From NCBI RefSeq assembly GCF_028735875.1, contig NZ_CP117834.1, forward strand, positions 2,778,001-2,842,000: a stretch of 64,000 bases of DNA, given 5' to 3'. The stretch comes from Shouchella hunanensis. Its GTDB lineage: Bacteria > Bacillota > Bacilli > Bacillales > Bacillaceae_D. Of the stretch, positions 26,544 through 35,493 are shown piece after piece. Under the pieces are notes generated by a model. That model did no database searches. It was not told the DNA's origin and was given only the letters and a program-made list of their open reading frames with translations. A program made the position numbers and the translations under genes. The stretch's first letter is position 1. Each line of letters starts with the position of its first letter.

Positions 26544-27878
26544 TTGGGTACGTTTTTCCGTGGTGTTCTTGTTTTGAGTGGAGCAGCTTTTATTGGAGAG
26601 TGTTTGGAATTTGTTATTAATATGGTGTTAGCTAGAGAATTAGGTGATGAAGCATTTGGACTATACATGGCGATATTGCCCACAATGTTATTTGTTGTTG
26701 TTTTAGCAAGTGTGGAGCTGCCAGTTGCGATATCAAAGTTAATTGCTGAAAAGGAGCCAAAGTATCATTGGGGTATACTAGTACAGTCCTTAAAACTAGC
26801 AACCATTTGTGCGGTAACTGTGATGGTAGCAGCACTTCTCATTTTGCCACACTTAAGTGTGTTACAGCAGTATCATGTTGGTGTACAGTGGATGCTCTTT
26901 TTACTTATACCAGTCATTACGTTTTCGTCTGTCGCAAAGGGCTATCTAATTGGTGCACACCAAACCTCTAAAATTGCAATCGCAAATATTTTAAAACGAA
27001 CTGCACAGCTTAGTGGATTGCTCATTGTGTTTTACATGTTTTCCTTTACGAGCGATCTTGCTATTTTTATGGCGTTATTGGCATTGAAACTGAGTGAACT
27101 ACTTGTTCTTTTTTATTTAGTGGTTGTATTTATTCGCAAGATACACGAAACAAAAAAGGGTCACCCACAAAAGAAAGTCAGTCAAAAGGAAGTACAGAAA
27201 AAGCTATTGGCTGTTTCCATTCCGACAACAGGCTTACGCATCTTTCATTCTATTACGTTTGCAGTAAAACCGTTCTTAATTACAACGGCTCTTACCAATG
27301 CAGGAGTTCTTGAAAGTGTCGCCCTCGTACAGTACGGAAAACTAGCAGGGATTGCCTTTACAATCGGGTTCTTTCCTGCATTTGTAGCGCATTCTCTTCT
27401 TGTTGTGCTAATACCTATTGTTGCTGATAGCTATGCAAAACGTCAGTATGATACGCTTCATTATTATCTGAGACTGTCGTTGCTTGTTACATTTGGTTAT
27501 GGATTACCAGTTGTACTCGTGTTTTATTTTTTTGCTGAACCAATAACGACCATGTTTTTTGGGCCATCACCAGCAGCCGACTACTTGAAAATCTTAATTC
27601 CTTATTTTTTATTCCAGTATTGTGCTACACCATTACAGGCGTATTTAATTGGAATTGGACTCGTTAAAGATGCGTTTCTTCATTCATTCTACGCAACGGT
27701 CGTATCTTTCTGTTTAATGATTTCGTTAGGTTCAATGCCAAGTTTACAGATGAACGGTATTATTATTGGCATGAATATGAGCGCAGTCTTGCTGACCATA
27801 TTGCACTATATTACGATTTGCAAGAAACTAAAGCTAAATATGTTCATGCGGCCAGGTGAAAGCAGGATATTTAGATAA
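26544..27878 (+). CDS. MOP-superfamily flippase, SpoVB/YkvU type
   Basis: This 444-residue membrane protein has about twelve to fourteen helices and begins with RGVLVLSGAAFIGECLEFVINMVLAREL, a form seen in SpoVB-like lipid-linked polysaccharide flippases. The length is close to B. subtilis YkvU (445) rather than SpoVB (518). A role in translocating lipid-linked precursors during sporulation is inferred from family. The start is TTG at 26544 with AAAAGGAG upstream. A sigma-E-like -10 (CATACCTT, 26508-26515) is present, but the -35 is doubtful. A strong terminator follows. Confidence 0.8.
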   Translation: MGTFFRGVLVLSGAAFIGECLEFVINMVLARELGDEAFGLYMAILPTMLFVVVLASVELPVAISKLIAEKEPKYHWGILVQSLKLATICAVTVMVAALLILPHLSVLQQYHVGVQWMLFLLIPVITFSSVAKGYLIGAHQTSKIAIANILKRTAQLSGLLIVFYMFSFTSDLAIFMALLALKLSELLVLFYLVVVFIRKIHETKKGHPQKKVSQKEVQKKLLAVSIPTTGLRIFHSITFAVKPFLITTALTNAGVLESVALVQYGKLAGIAFTIGFFPAFVAHSLLVVLIPIVADSYAKRQYDTLHYYLRLSLLVTFGYGLPVVLVFYFFAEPITTMFFGPSPAADYLKILIPYFLFQYCATPLQAYLIGIGLVKDAFLHSFYATVVSFCLMISLGSMPSLQMNGIIIGMNMSAVLLTILHYITICKKLKLNMFMRPGESRIFR

Positions 27879-27930
27879 TGAGAGAAGTGCAATAGAAGTA
27901 AAGGAAAAACGAAAGAAGGATAGATATTAG

Positions 27931-27980
27931 ACTCCCTCCAATGTAGTCACTTAATGTGAAGTCGTTGGAGGGATTTTTTG
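27931..27980 (+). terminator. Terminator between flippase and gamma-glutamyltransferase genes
   Basis: TCCCTCCAA (27933-27941) and TTGGAGGGA (27965-27973) form the stem; the loop holds a TCAC/GTGA sub-hairpin, and six T residues follow. It ends at the stop codon of the convergent gene. Confidence 0.9.
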
Positions 27981-27982
27981 TG

Positions 27983-29593
27983 TTAAAGCGAGGAAATGGC
28001 ACTGTCAGTTCGTGTTTCCAAGCCACCGACATACGAACCTTTTGTTTCATCTCTCCAAATGATTTGGCCTCTTCCGAATGAAATGACATCATTTGCAACG
28101 CTAATTTCGTGACCCTTTCGCGCTAAGCCTTCTGCAATATGTCGTGGAAATGTTGGTTCTACTATTACTTTATTTCCTTCAGTCCATTGCCAACGAGGGG
28201 AGTCTAGAGCAGCTTGAGGGTGTAAAAGAAAGTCGATCGTATTCATAATTACCTGCACATGCCCTTGTGGCTGCATAAATCCGCCCATAACACCAAATGG
28301 GCCAATACCTTTTTCATCCTTAGAAAGGAAGCCGGGGATAATAGTGTGGTACGGACGTTTCTTCGGTGCTAACGCATTATCGTGGCTAGCATCTAAAGAA
28401 AAAGCATGACCGCGATTTTGTAAGGAGATACCGGTGTCAGGTACAACAAGTCCTGAACCGAAGCCCATGTAATTCGATTGAATAAACGAGACCATATTGC
28501 CTTCCTCATCAGCTGTACAAAGGTATACGGTCCCACTACCGACGGGTTTACCAACTGTCGGCAAGTTAGCCTGATCCGTAATTTCTGATGCTCGTTTAGC
28601 TGCATAGGTTTTGTTAAGTAAAGACTCCGTTGGTACACTCATGTGACCCTCATCGGTTATATACGCTTTTCCGTCAGCAAAAGCAAGCTTAATCGCTTCA
28701 ATTTGTTTGTGATACGTTTCTACGCTTTCTTTTTCGCCAATTTCTAATGCTTCGAGAATATTTAACGCAATTAGCGCAATTAAGCCTTGCCCATTAGGGG
28801 GAATCTCCCATACATCGTACCCTTTATAATTTGTGCAAATGGGTTGAACCCACTCAGGTTCGTATGCTGCTAAATCTTCTTTACGTAAATAGCCGTTATG
28901 TTTTTTAAAGAAGGCATCGATCTGATCAGCTAATTCCCCTTCGTAAAAAGCTCTTCCGTTTGTTTCACCAATTAAACGCAACGTTTTGGCATGATTGGGA
29001 GATCGCCATATTTCGCCGGGTTCAGGGGCACGGTTATGTAACGAAAATGTATCGAACCATGCGTTAAATTCTTCAGCTGTATGTTGCTTCTTAAAGCGAT
29101 TGTAGCTCATTTTCCATTGTCTTGAAATCGTAGGGGTGACCGCAAAGCCTTCTTCTGCAATGTCGATGGCTGGTTGGAGTACATCTAGTAACGATAGTTT
29201 ACCAAATCGTTCGGAAAGACTTGCCCATGAAGCAGGTGCACCAGGGACCGTTACTGGTATAAGTCCGGTTGTCGGCATTGAATCAAACCCTCGCTGTTTC
29301 ACTTCCTCAATGGTTAATGCTTCAGGTGATGGACCGCTACCGTTTAATCCATAAATGGCTCCATCTAGCCAGACTATTGCAAAGGCATCGCCACCGATTC
29401 CATTTGAGCAAGGTTCCACAACAGTTAAACAAGCGGCTGTCGCAATGGCAGCATCAACTGCATTTCCTCCTTGCTTTAAAATGTCTCTACCAACCTGAGC
29501 GGCAAGTGGTTGTGATGTTGCGACCATACCTTTTTTTGCATAAATCGGCATTGTTGTGGAAGGATATGGGTGGTAGTGTGGATCAAATTCCAT
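27983..29593 (-). CDS. Gamma-glutamyltransferase family protein (YwrD type)
   Basis: The 536-residue Ntn-hydrolase has no signal peptide, as in B. subtilis YwrD and unlike secreted GGTs. It starts MEFDPHYHPYPSTTMPIYAKKGMV. Conserved segments are GGNAVDAAIATAACLTVVEP and GIGGDAFAIVW, then GSGTVYLCTADEEGN, where the Thr is the self-cleavage nucleophile (about residue 354). This is followed by PYHTIIPGF and MGGFMQPQGHVQV. Such enzymes hydrolyse or transfer gamma-glutamyl groups from glutathione-like or polyglutamate substrates. It is convergent with the flippase gene and divergent from treP. Confidence 0.87.
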   Translation of the reverse strand: MEFDPHYHPYPSTTMPIYAKKGMVATSQPLAAQVGRDILKQGGNAVDAAIATAACLTVVEPCSNGIGGDAFAIVWLDGAIYGLNGSGPSPEALTIEEVKQRGFDSMPTTGLIPVTVPGAPASWASLSERFGKLSLLDVLQPAIDIAEEGFAVTPTISRQWKMSYNRFKKQHTAEEFNAWFDTFSLHNRAPEPGEIWRSPNHAKTLRLIGETNGRAFYEGELADQIDAFFKKHNGYLRKEDLAAYEPEWVQPICTNYKGYDVWEIPPNGQGLIALIALNILEALEIGEKESVETYHKQIEAIKLAFADGKAYITDEGHMSVPTESLLNKTYAAKRASEITDQANLPTVGKPVGSGTVYLCTADEEGNMVSFIQSNYMGFGSGLVVPDTGISLQNRGHAFSLDASHDNALAPKKRPYHTIIPGFLSKDEKGIGPFGVMGGFMQPQGHVQVIMNTIDFLLHPQAALDSPRWQWTEGNKVIVEPTFPRHIAEGLARKGHEISVANDVISFGRGQIIWRDETKGSYVGGLETRTDSAISSL

Positions 29594-29676
29594 TTTATGA
29601 AGCCTCCTTTTTTAGTAGTGTAACACGATCAAAAAGAGGGAAGAAGAAATTAAGATTAAAATGGCTATCATTGTTA

Positions 29677-29705
29677 TTGACTAATTTGTATATACAAGGT
29701 ATGAT
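29677..29705 (+). promoter_or_regulatory. Promoter of the trehalose operon
   Basis: TTGACT (29677-29682) and TATGAT (29700-29705) are separated by 17 bases. A TreR operator fills the spacer, so repressor binding would directly block RNA polymerase. Confidence 0.85.
29686..29697. promoter_or_regulatory. TreR operator 1
   Basis: The palindrome TTGTATATACAA, identical to the known TreR operator core of Bacillus, lies between the -35 and -10 elements of the treP promoter. Confidence 0.85.
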
Positions 29706-29722
29706 CAATGCGAATAATATAT

Positions 29723-29734
29723 TTGTATATACAA
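29723..29734. promoter_or_regulatory. TreR operator 2
   Basis: A second TTGTATATACAA, extended to ATTTGTATATACAAAT, is centred 37 bases downstream of operator 1 in the early transcribed region. Confidence 0.85.
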
Positions 29735-29761
29735 ATTAGAGAAGAATAAAAGCGACGTTTT

Positions 29762-29775
29762 TGAAAACGTTAGCA
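29762..29775 (+). promoter_or_regulatory. Catabolite-response element (cre) for CcpA
   Basis: TGAAAACGTTAGCA matches the cre consensus TGNAANCGNTNNCA at all defined positions except the T/A-ambiguous site. It lies just upstream of the treP ribosome binding site, where CcpA would act as a roadblock during growth on preferred sugars. Confidence 0.8.
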
Positions 29776-29789
29776 AAGGAGGAAACAAG

Positions 29790-31220
29790 ATGGCTGTTAA
29801 CTATAAAAAGTCTGCTGAGCAGATTTTAGAGGCCATTGGCGGAGAAGCAAACATTTCTTCTGCCACTCATTGTGTAACAAGACTGCGTCTTGTTTTACAA
29901 GATGAAAGTCAAGTTGATACAAAGGCGTTAGAAGACCTTGACGTTGTGAAGGGGACATTCTCAGCAAACGGACAGTTTCAAATTATTTTAGGAAACGGCG
30001 TTGTTGATAAAGTGTATAAAGAATTAATGGCGCTTACGGGACGTGAAGAGCAGTCAAAAGACGATGTGAAAGAAGCGGCTGCCAAGAAAGGTAACCCCTT
30101 ACAAAGAGCGATTAAAGTATTGGCAGATGTCTTTATCCCTATCTTGCCAGCAATTGTAACGGCTGGTTTGTTAATGGGGTTAAACAACGTTTTAACTGGT
30201 GATAACATTTTTTATGATAACGCATCAATCATTGATGTTCATCCTCAGTGGACTGATTTTGCGGATATCATTAACGTGATTGCCAGCACCGCCTTTACGT
30301 TCTTACCAGCGTTAATAGGGTGGTCAGCCGTAAAACGATTCGGTGGCAGCCCGTTACTTGGTATTGTGTTAGGGTTAATTCTCGTTAACCCAGCATTATT
30401 AAGCGCGTGGGATTACGGAAGTGCTCGTGAAGCAGGGGAGATTCCTGTCTGGAACCTGTTTGGATTAGAAATTCAAAAGCTTGGTTACCAAGGCCAAGTT
30501 TTACCAGTGTTCGTCGCATCCATTATTCTTGCAAAGATTGAAGTATTCCTAAGGAAACGCATACCTGATTCATTCCATTTACTAACGGTTGCACCAGTTG
30601 CCTTACTTGTAACGAGCTTTATCACATTTATTGCTGTTGGTCCAATTACATTTGCTATTGGAAATGGCATTGCCGACGGATTTATTTGGTTATTTAGTGC
30701 GGTTCCTGCCATTGCTGGATTCTTATATGGAATTATTTATGGACCACTCGTTATTACCGGCATGCACCATACCTTCTTAGCTGTAGATTTACAGTTAACG
30801 AGCGGTGGCGCAGGTGGTACGTTCTTATGGCCAATCTTAGCGCTTTCTAATATTGCCCAAGGGTCTGCAGCATTTGCTATGTATTTTGTATTGAAAAACA
30901 AGAACTTAAAAGGGTTAGCGAGTACATCCGGTCTATCAGCTTGGTTGGGAATTACAGAACCAGCATTATTCGGAGTGAACCTTCGCTTCCGCTTCCCGTT
31001 TTTAGCAGCTATTATTAGCTCTGGTTTTGCAGGCATGTTCATTTCTGTTCAAAGTGTTTTAGCAACTAGTGTTGGTGTAGGTGGTGTACCTGGAATTTTC
31101 TCTATCCAGCCTGGTAGCTGGGGGGCATTTGCAATTGGTATGGGAATCGTCATCTTATTGCCGTTTATTGCAACGCTCTTATACGGCAAGATTCGAAATC
31201 CGAAAAGCCTACATGAATAG
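29790..31220 (+). CDS. treP: Trehalose-specific PTS enzyme IIBC
   Basis: This 476-residue membrane protein imports trehalose and phosphorylates it to trehalose-6-phosphate. The N-terminal EIIB domain (about 1-85) carries the phospho-accepting Cys28 in ATHCVTRLRLVL. The EIIC domain (about 105-470) has some ten hydrophobic segments, with GITEPALFGVNLRFRFP near the end. There is no EIIA domain, so phosphate must come from another system's EIIA, as in B. subtilis. The ATG at 29790 follows AAAGGAGG. A terminator and operator separate it from treA. Confidence 0.93.
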   Translation: MAVNYKKSAEQILEAIGGEANISSATHCVTRLRLVLQDESQVDTKALEDLDVVKGTFSANGQFQIILGNGVVDKVYKELMALTGREEQSKDDVKEAAAKKGNPLQRAIKVLADVFIPILPAIVTAGLLMGLNNVLTGDNIFYDNASIIDVHPQWTDFADIINVIASTAFTFLPALIGWSAVKRFGGSPLLGIVLGLILVNPALLSAWDYGSAREAGEIPVWNLFGLEIQKLGYQGQVLPVFVASIILAKIEVFLRKRIPDSFHLLTVAPVALLVTSFITFIAVGPITFAIGNGIADGFIWLFSAVPAIAGFLYGIIYGPLVITGMHHTFLAVDLQLTSGGAGGTFLWPILALSNIAQGSAAFAMYFVLKNKNLKGLASTSGLSAWLGITEPALFGVNLRFRFPFLAAIISSGFAGMFISVQSVLATSVGVGGVPGIFSIQPGSWGAFAIGMGIVILLPFIATLLYGKIRNPKSLHE

Positions 31221-31272
31221 GAAAGTAGTGCAAGAGTTAGAACTATAGTAATTCATAGAGTTTTTTAAAAGG

Positions 31273-31300
31273 AAGACCTGCCTTAAGCAGGTCTTTTTTT
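31273..31300 (+). terminator. Terminator between treP and treA
   Basis: AAGACCTGC (31273-31281) and GCAGGTCTT (31287-31295) with a five-base loop and T-run. With a further TreR operator right after it, treA may have its own start or depend on readthrough. Confidence 0.9.
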
Positions 31301-31302
31301 AC

Positions 31303-31314
31303 TTGTATATACAA
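31303..31314. promoter_or_regulatory. TreR operator 3, before treA
   Basis: TTGTATATACAA within the larger palindrome ACTTGTATATACAAGT. A possible promoter TTTACT (31297) - 18 bases - TAAACT (31321-31326) encloses it, the same arrangement as at treP. Confidence 0.8.
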
Positions 31315-31361
31315 GTGTGGTAAACTAAGTACGTATGATACCAATGAAAGGGTGAACTGTA

Positions 31362-33032
31362 ATGGAATGGTGGAGAAAAAGTACGGTTTATCAAATCTAT
31401 CCAAAAAGCTTTAATGACACAACAGGTAATGGTGTCGGTGATTTACAAGGGATCATTGAGAAGCTTGATTATATAAAAGAATTAGGAATTGACGTTATTT
31501 GGTTAACACCGATTTATACGTCTCCACAACAGGATAACGGCTACGATATCGCGGATTATTACACAATTCATGACGAGTATGGAACTATGGAAGATTTTGA
31601 TCAGTTGTTAGAAGAAGCCCATTCACGTGGCATTAAGGTCATAATGGACTTAGTTGTAAACCATACTTCTACTGAGCACCAATGGTTTCAATCGGCGATG
31701 CAAGGTAAAGATGCAAAGTTTCGCGATTTCTATATATGGAAAGAAGCAATAGAAGAAAAAGAGCCGACAAATTGGCAATCAAAATTTGGAGGCTCTGCGT
31801 GGAAATGGAATGAAGCGACCCAAGACTATTATTTGCACTTATTTGATGTAACTCAGGCTGATTTAAATTGGGAGAATGAAACAATGCGTCAGCATGTCTA
31901 TGATATGATGCACTTCTGGTTTGAAAAAGGAATTGACGGCTTCCGCTTAGATGTTATCAACTTGATTTCAAAAGACCAGCGTTTTCCAAATGATGATGGT
32001 AGTGTAGCTCCTGGTGATGGACGTAAATTTTACACAGATGGACCACGTGTTCATGAGTTTATCCATGAAATGAATCAACAAGTATTGTCTAAATACGACA
32101 GCATGACAGTCGGAGAAATGTCCTCGACAACGATTGAAGACTGTATTAACTATTCAAACCCGGAGCGTCAAGAGTTATCCATGACGTTTAATTTTCACCA
32201 TCTAAAAGTCGATTATCCAAACGGTGAGAAGTGGACTGTTGCTGAATTTGATTTCGAACAATTAAAATCAATTCTATCTGAATGGCAAGTACGAATGCAT
32301 GAAGGTGGTGGCTGGAACGCGCTTTTCTGGTGTAATCATGATCAGCCACGGATTGTGAGTCGTTACGGTGATGATAAAAGGTTTCACCAACACTCTGCCA
32401 AAATGCTTGCTGCGACGATTCATCTTATGCAAGGTACGCCTTACATCTATCAAGGTGAAGAGTTTGGCATGACCAATCCATATTTCACCTCTATCGATGA
32501 TTACAGAGACGTAGAGTCGTTGAATATGTATAAAGAATTGCTTCAAGATGGGAAAAATGAGAAGGACGTTCTAGAAATCTTACAACATAAATCCCGTGAC
32601 AACTCTCGTACGCCTGTCCAGTGGAACGATGACCGTCACGCTGGATTTACGACAGGAACACCTTGGATTCATGTTGCGAACAATTATGAGCATATTAATG
32701 CTGAAAAGGCGTTAGCAGATAAAGATTCGATTTTTTATTTCTACAAAAAGCTTATTTTACTCAGGAAAGAGTTCGATGTCATTACAGATGGGAATTACAC
32801 TCACTTAACACGTAATCATCCAACTGTGTTTGCTTATGTAAGGGAAAATGAACAGGAGAAGCTACTCGTTATCTCAAACTTTTATCGTAGTAAATCCGTG
32901 TTCACGTGCCCTGCTTCTATGGTATCGTTAGAAGGAGAACAAGTCATACGAAATTATGATGGTGAAAAGAAGCTAACAGCATCATTAGAGTTAGAACCTT
33001 ACGAAACCATCGCATTTCTGTTAAAAAAGTAG
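31362..33032 (+). CDS. treA: Phospho-alpha-1,1-glucosidase (trehalose-6-phosphate hydrolase)
   Basis: The 556-residue GH13 enzyme splits trehalose-6-phosphate into glucose and glucose-6-phosphate in the cytoplasm. It starts WWRKSTVYQIYPKSFNDT. The four GH13 regions are visible: DLVVNHTS, GFRLDVINLI with the Asp nucleophile (about residue 201), the Glu acid in TVGEMSS, and WCNHDQPR. The length matches B. subtilis TreA (561). It lies between treP and treR, and its promoter region holds a TreR operator. Confidence 0.93.
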   Translation: MEWWRKSTVYQIYPKSFNDTTGNGVGDLQGIIEKLDYIKELGIDVIWLTPIYTSPQQDNGYDIADYYTIHDEYGTMEDFDQLLEEAHSRGIKVIMDLVVNHTSTEHQWFQSAMQGKDAKFRDFYIWKEAIEEKEPTNWQSKFGGSAWKWNEATQDYYLHLFDVTQADLNWENETMRQHVYDMMHFWFEKGIDGFRLDVINLISKDQRFPNDDGSVAPGDGRKFYTDGPRVHEFIHEMNQQVLSKYDSMTVGEMSSTTIEDCINYSNPERQELSMTFNFHHLKVDYPNGEKWTVAEFDFEQLKSILSEWQVRMHEGGGWNALFWCNHDQPRIVSRYGDDKRFHQHSAKMLAATIHLMQGTPYIYQGEEFGMTNPYFTSIDDYRDVESLNMYKELLQDGKNEKDVLEILQHKSRDNSRTPVQWNDDRHAGFTTGTPWIHVANNYEHINAEKALADKDSIFYFYKKLILLRKEFDVITDGNYTHLTRNHPTVFAYVRENEQEKLLVISNFYRSKSVFTCPASMVSLEGEQVIRNYDGEKKLTASLELEPYETIAFLLKK

Positions 33033-33041
33033 GGCGATACG

Positions 33042-33758
33042 TTGAAAAGTAAATTTCATTCCATTTACCAACATTTAATACGTGATATTCATGAAGGACG
33101 CTATATGCCAGGTGATACATTACCGTCGGAACATGAGCTAACGACTCAATTTGAAGCTTCGAGAGAAACCATTCGTAAAGCGTTAAAGCAGCTTTCTGAA
33201 CATGGGTACATTCAGAAGATTCAAGGGAAGGGCTCTGTTGTATTAGATGTACAGCGACTTGATTTTCCTGTTTCAGGCGTAACAAGTTTTCAAGAGTTAA
33301 ATCAAAAATTAGGTATGAATGCATCAACAGCTGTTGTAGCGTTTAATGAACTAAAAGCAACAGCAGAACAAGCTCACGCATTTCAACTGCCTGAGGAAGA
33401 GAACCTTCTAGAAATTGCGAGGGTACGAATGATTGATGGTGAGCGGATCATTCTTGATAAAGATTGGTTCCCAAAAGCACTTGTGCCAGGACTAACAGCA
33501 GATATTTGTGCTGGGAGTATTTACGCGTACATTGAGAATACGTTGGAACTGACAATTAGCTTCGCCAAAAAAGAGATTGTCGTCGACGTTGCTACTGAAG
33601 AAGATGTTGAACTTCTCGATGTTGAACCAGGAAGTCACATCGTTGTTGTGCACAGTTTAACGTATTTGGAAGATGCCACTTTACTGCAAATAACAGAATC
33701 AAGACACCGTCCAGATCGCTTCCGCTTTGTAGAGTTTGCTAGAAGGCATAAGGCGTGA
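33042..33758 (+). CDS. treR: Trehalose operon repressor, GntR family
   Basis: The 238-residue regulator has an N-terminal winged helix (about 8-72: YQHLIRDIHEGRYMPGDTLP, SEHELTTQFEASRETIRKAL) and a C-terminal UTRA effector domain (about 90-230). It represses the operon at the TTGTATATACAA sites and is released by trehalose-6-phosphate, by homology with B. subtilis TreR. The start is TTG at 33042, ten bases after treA, with the weak Shine-Dalgarno AGGGCG. A weak start is common for repressors. Confidence 0.92.
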   Translation: MKSKFHSIYQHLIRDIHEGRYMPGDTLPSEHELTTQFEASRETIRKALKQLSEHGYIQKIQGKGSVVLDVQRLDFPVSGVTSFQELNQKLGMNASTAVVAFNELKATAEQAHAFQLPEEENLLEIARVRMIDGERIILDKDWFPKALVPGLTADICAGSIYAYIENTLELTISFAKKEIVVDVATEEDVELLDVEPGSHIVVVHSLTYLEDATLLQITESRHRPDRFRFVEFARRHKA

Positions 33759-33828
33759 GCAAATTAGTTTTCTTGTGGGTGCAGAACCTTTATACTTGTT
33801 GAAAAGAAGCAATGGAGGAGAGGTAAAC

Positions 33829-34314
33829 ATGTCTGTATTTGATTACACGGTAAAAACGAGTAATGGTGAAGATTTTCCATTATCAAATTATGAAGGTGAC
33901 GTTCTTCTTGTTGTGAATACAGCAACAAAATGCGGGTTTGCATCACAATTTGATGGCTTAGAATCGCTTCACCAAACGTATCAAAATGACGGATTACGTG
34001 TATTAGGCTTCCCAAGTAATCAATTTATGAATCAAGAGCCAACATCAGATGATGAAATGGAAAGTGTTTGTAAATTGAATTTCGGTGTGACCTTCCCTCT
34101 TTTTGCGAAAACCAATGTAAAAGGGAAAGACGCTAATCCACTTTTTAAGCACTTAAAAAGTGAAAAAAAGGGTACAATAGGCGAAGAGATTAAATGGAAC
34201 TTTACGAAGTTCTTAGTTGATCGAAATGGTCAAGTTGTGAAGCGGTACGCGCCACAAACGAAGCCAAGTCAAATAGAAAACGATATTAAAGCGGAAATCG
34301 ATAAAAAGCAATAG
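33829..34314 (+). CDS. Glutathione peroxidase family thiol peroxidase
   Basis: This 161-residue cytoplasmic peroxidase has the GPx signatures VVNTATKCGFASQF (peroxidatic Cys35, where animal enzymes have selenocysteine), GFPSNQFMNQEP with the Gln of the active site, and KWNFTKFLVDRNG with Trp and Asn. In bacilli lacking glutathione such enzymes (BsaA type) use thioredoxin or bacillithiol. GGAGGAGAGG precedes the ATG at 33829. It follows treR by 70 bases with no terminator, so it may partly share the tre transcript. It stands directly upstream of nos. Confidence 0.88.
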   Translation: MSVFDYTVKTSNGEDFPLSNYEGDVLLVVNTATKCGFASQFDGLESLHQTYQNDGLRVLGFPSNQFMNQEPTSDDEMESVCKLNFGVTFPLFAKTNVKGKDANPLFKHLKSEKKGTIGEEIKWNFTKFLVDRNGQVVKRYAPQTKPSQIENDIKAEIDKKQ

Positions 34315-34316
34315 CC

Positions 34317-34352
34317 AAAAAACTGTGTAGCAATCGGCTACACAGTTTTTTT
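34317..34352 (+). terminator. Terminator between the peroxidase and nitric oxide synthase genes
   Basis: CTGTGTAGC (34323-34331) and GCTACACAG (34337-34345) flank a five-base loop, with flanking A- and T-runs extending the stem. The T-run ends at 34352 and the nos Shine-Dalgarno AGGAGG begins at 34353. There is no room for a promoter between them. Confidence 0.92.
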
Positions 34353-34362
34353 AGGAGGATTA

Positions 34363-35439
34363 TTGACATTTATGGAAATCGAACGGGAGCAACAAGCGAT
34401 AGCATTTCTGAAGCAATTTTATAAAGAGACGAGCCGAGTAGGAGTATCAGAACGCATTGAAGAGGTCCTTCAAGAGATAAATGTTAAGGGATCATACACG
34501 TTAACACTTGATGAGCTTACGTATGGAGCCAAATTGGCGTGGAGAAACAGCAATCGCTGTATTGGAAGACTGTTTTGGGAACGAATGCATGTATTTGATG
34601 CGAGGGATGCACGAACGAAAGGTGACGTGATTGAGGCATTAAAGCGACACATTATGTATGCTACAAATGAAGGAAAAATTATTCCTACGATTACGATTTT
34701 TCCGGAGGGCGATGTAGTACGCATCTGGAATCATCAGCTTATCCGTTATGCAGGGTATGAAAAGAACAGGAACGTTATTGGGGACCCAGCTTCCCTTGAA
34801 TTTACACGTCTTTGTGAATCGTTGGGCTGGAAGGGGAATGGGACTGATTTTGACGTGCTTCCTCTTGTATTTTCCATTAAAGGACAGCCACCTGTTTATT
34901 ATCCAATACCAGAAGAACTTGTGAAGGAAGTGCGTTTGCATCACCCAACTTACAAATCGTTTAACGATTTAGGATTAAAGTGGTATGCGGTGCCAATTAT
35001 TGCTGATATGAGGTTAGAGATCGGTGGCTTGTCCTTCTTTGCTGCGCCTTTTAATGGTTGGTATATGGGGACCGAGATTGGCGCCCGTAACTTAGCTGAT
35101 GATTTTCGTTACAATCGCTTAGAACAAGTAGCCGATCAATTGAACATCGAGCGAAAAAAAGAATCTTCCCTATGGCGAGATGAGGCTTTAGTTGAGTTAA
35201 ATCGTGCCGTTTTACATTCGTTTCAACGAGATGGTGTCAGCATTGTTGATCATCATACTGCTGCAAAACAATTTCAACAGTTTATGAAAAATGAAGCAAA
35301 GCAGCAACGAGAAGTAACAGGAGACTGGACTTGGTTAATCCCGCCTATGTCACCGGCACAAACATCTATTTTTCATCAGACATTTCATAATGAAATCAAG
35401 TCACCGAACTTCTTTTATGAAGACGCGCCTTATCAATAG
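34363..35439 (+). CDS. nos: Bacterial nitric oxide synthase, oxygenase domain
   Basis: The 358-residue haem enzyme oxidises arginine to citrulline and nitric oxide. It has the NOS oxygenase domain only, as usual in bacilli, so it borrows a cellular reductase. The haem-ligating Cys is in RNSNRCIGRLFW (Cys66 from the TTG start). The arginine-binding Glu is in WYMGTEIGARNL, and WTWLIPPMSPAQTSIFH is the C-terminal pterin/dimer region. Two starts are possible: TTG 34363, only four bases after AGGAGG, or ATG 34372. The ribosome site abuts the upstream terminator, suggesting expression by readthrough. NO protects bacilli from peroxide, consistent with its peroxidase neighbour. Confidence 0.93.
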   Translation: MTFMEIEREQQAIAFLKQFYKETSRVGVSERIEEVLQEINVKGSYTLTLDELTYGAKLAWRNSNRCIGRLFWERMHVFDARDARTKGDVIEALKRHIMYATNEGKIIPTITIFPEGDVVRIWNHQLIRYAGYEKNRNVIGDPASLEFTRLCESLGWKGNGTDFDVLPLVFSIKGQPPVYYPIPEELVKEVRLHHPTYKSFNDLGLKWYAVPIIADMRLEIGGLSFFAAPFNGWYMGTEIGARNLADDFRYNRLEQVADQLNIERKKESSLWRDEALVELNRAVLHSFQRDGVSIVDHHTAAKQFQQFMKNEAKQQREVTGDWTWLIPPMSPAQTSIFHQTFHNEIKSPNFFYEDAPYQ

Positions 35440-35446
35440 TACAGTG

Positions 35447-35455
35447 TGCTATACT
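35447..35455 (+). promoter_or_regulatory. Possible extended -10 promoter of the ABC-F gene
   Basis: TGCTATACT is an extended -10 element with no good -35; it lies 38 bases before the ATG of the ABC-F gene and just after the nos stop codon. Confidence 0.4.
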
Positions 35456-35493
35456 GCATAGATAACGAATCATATGGAAAAAGGAAGATGTTC

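Noticed and set aside
29269-29739. 156-codon frame on the top strand opposite the gamma-glutamyltransferase gene
   Set aside because: It is antisense to a well-supported gene and runs through the TreR operators; the Arg/Leu/Gln-rich sequence is typical of a shadow frame.
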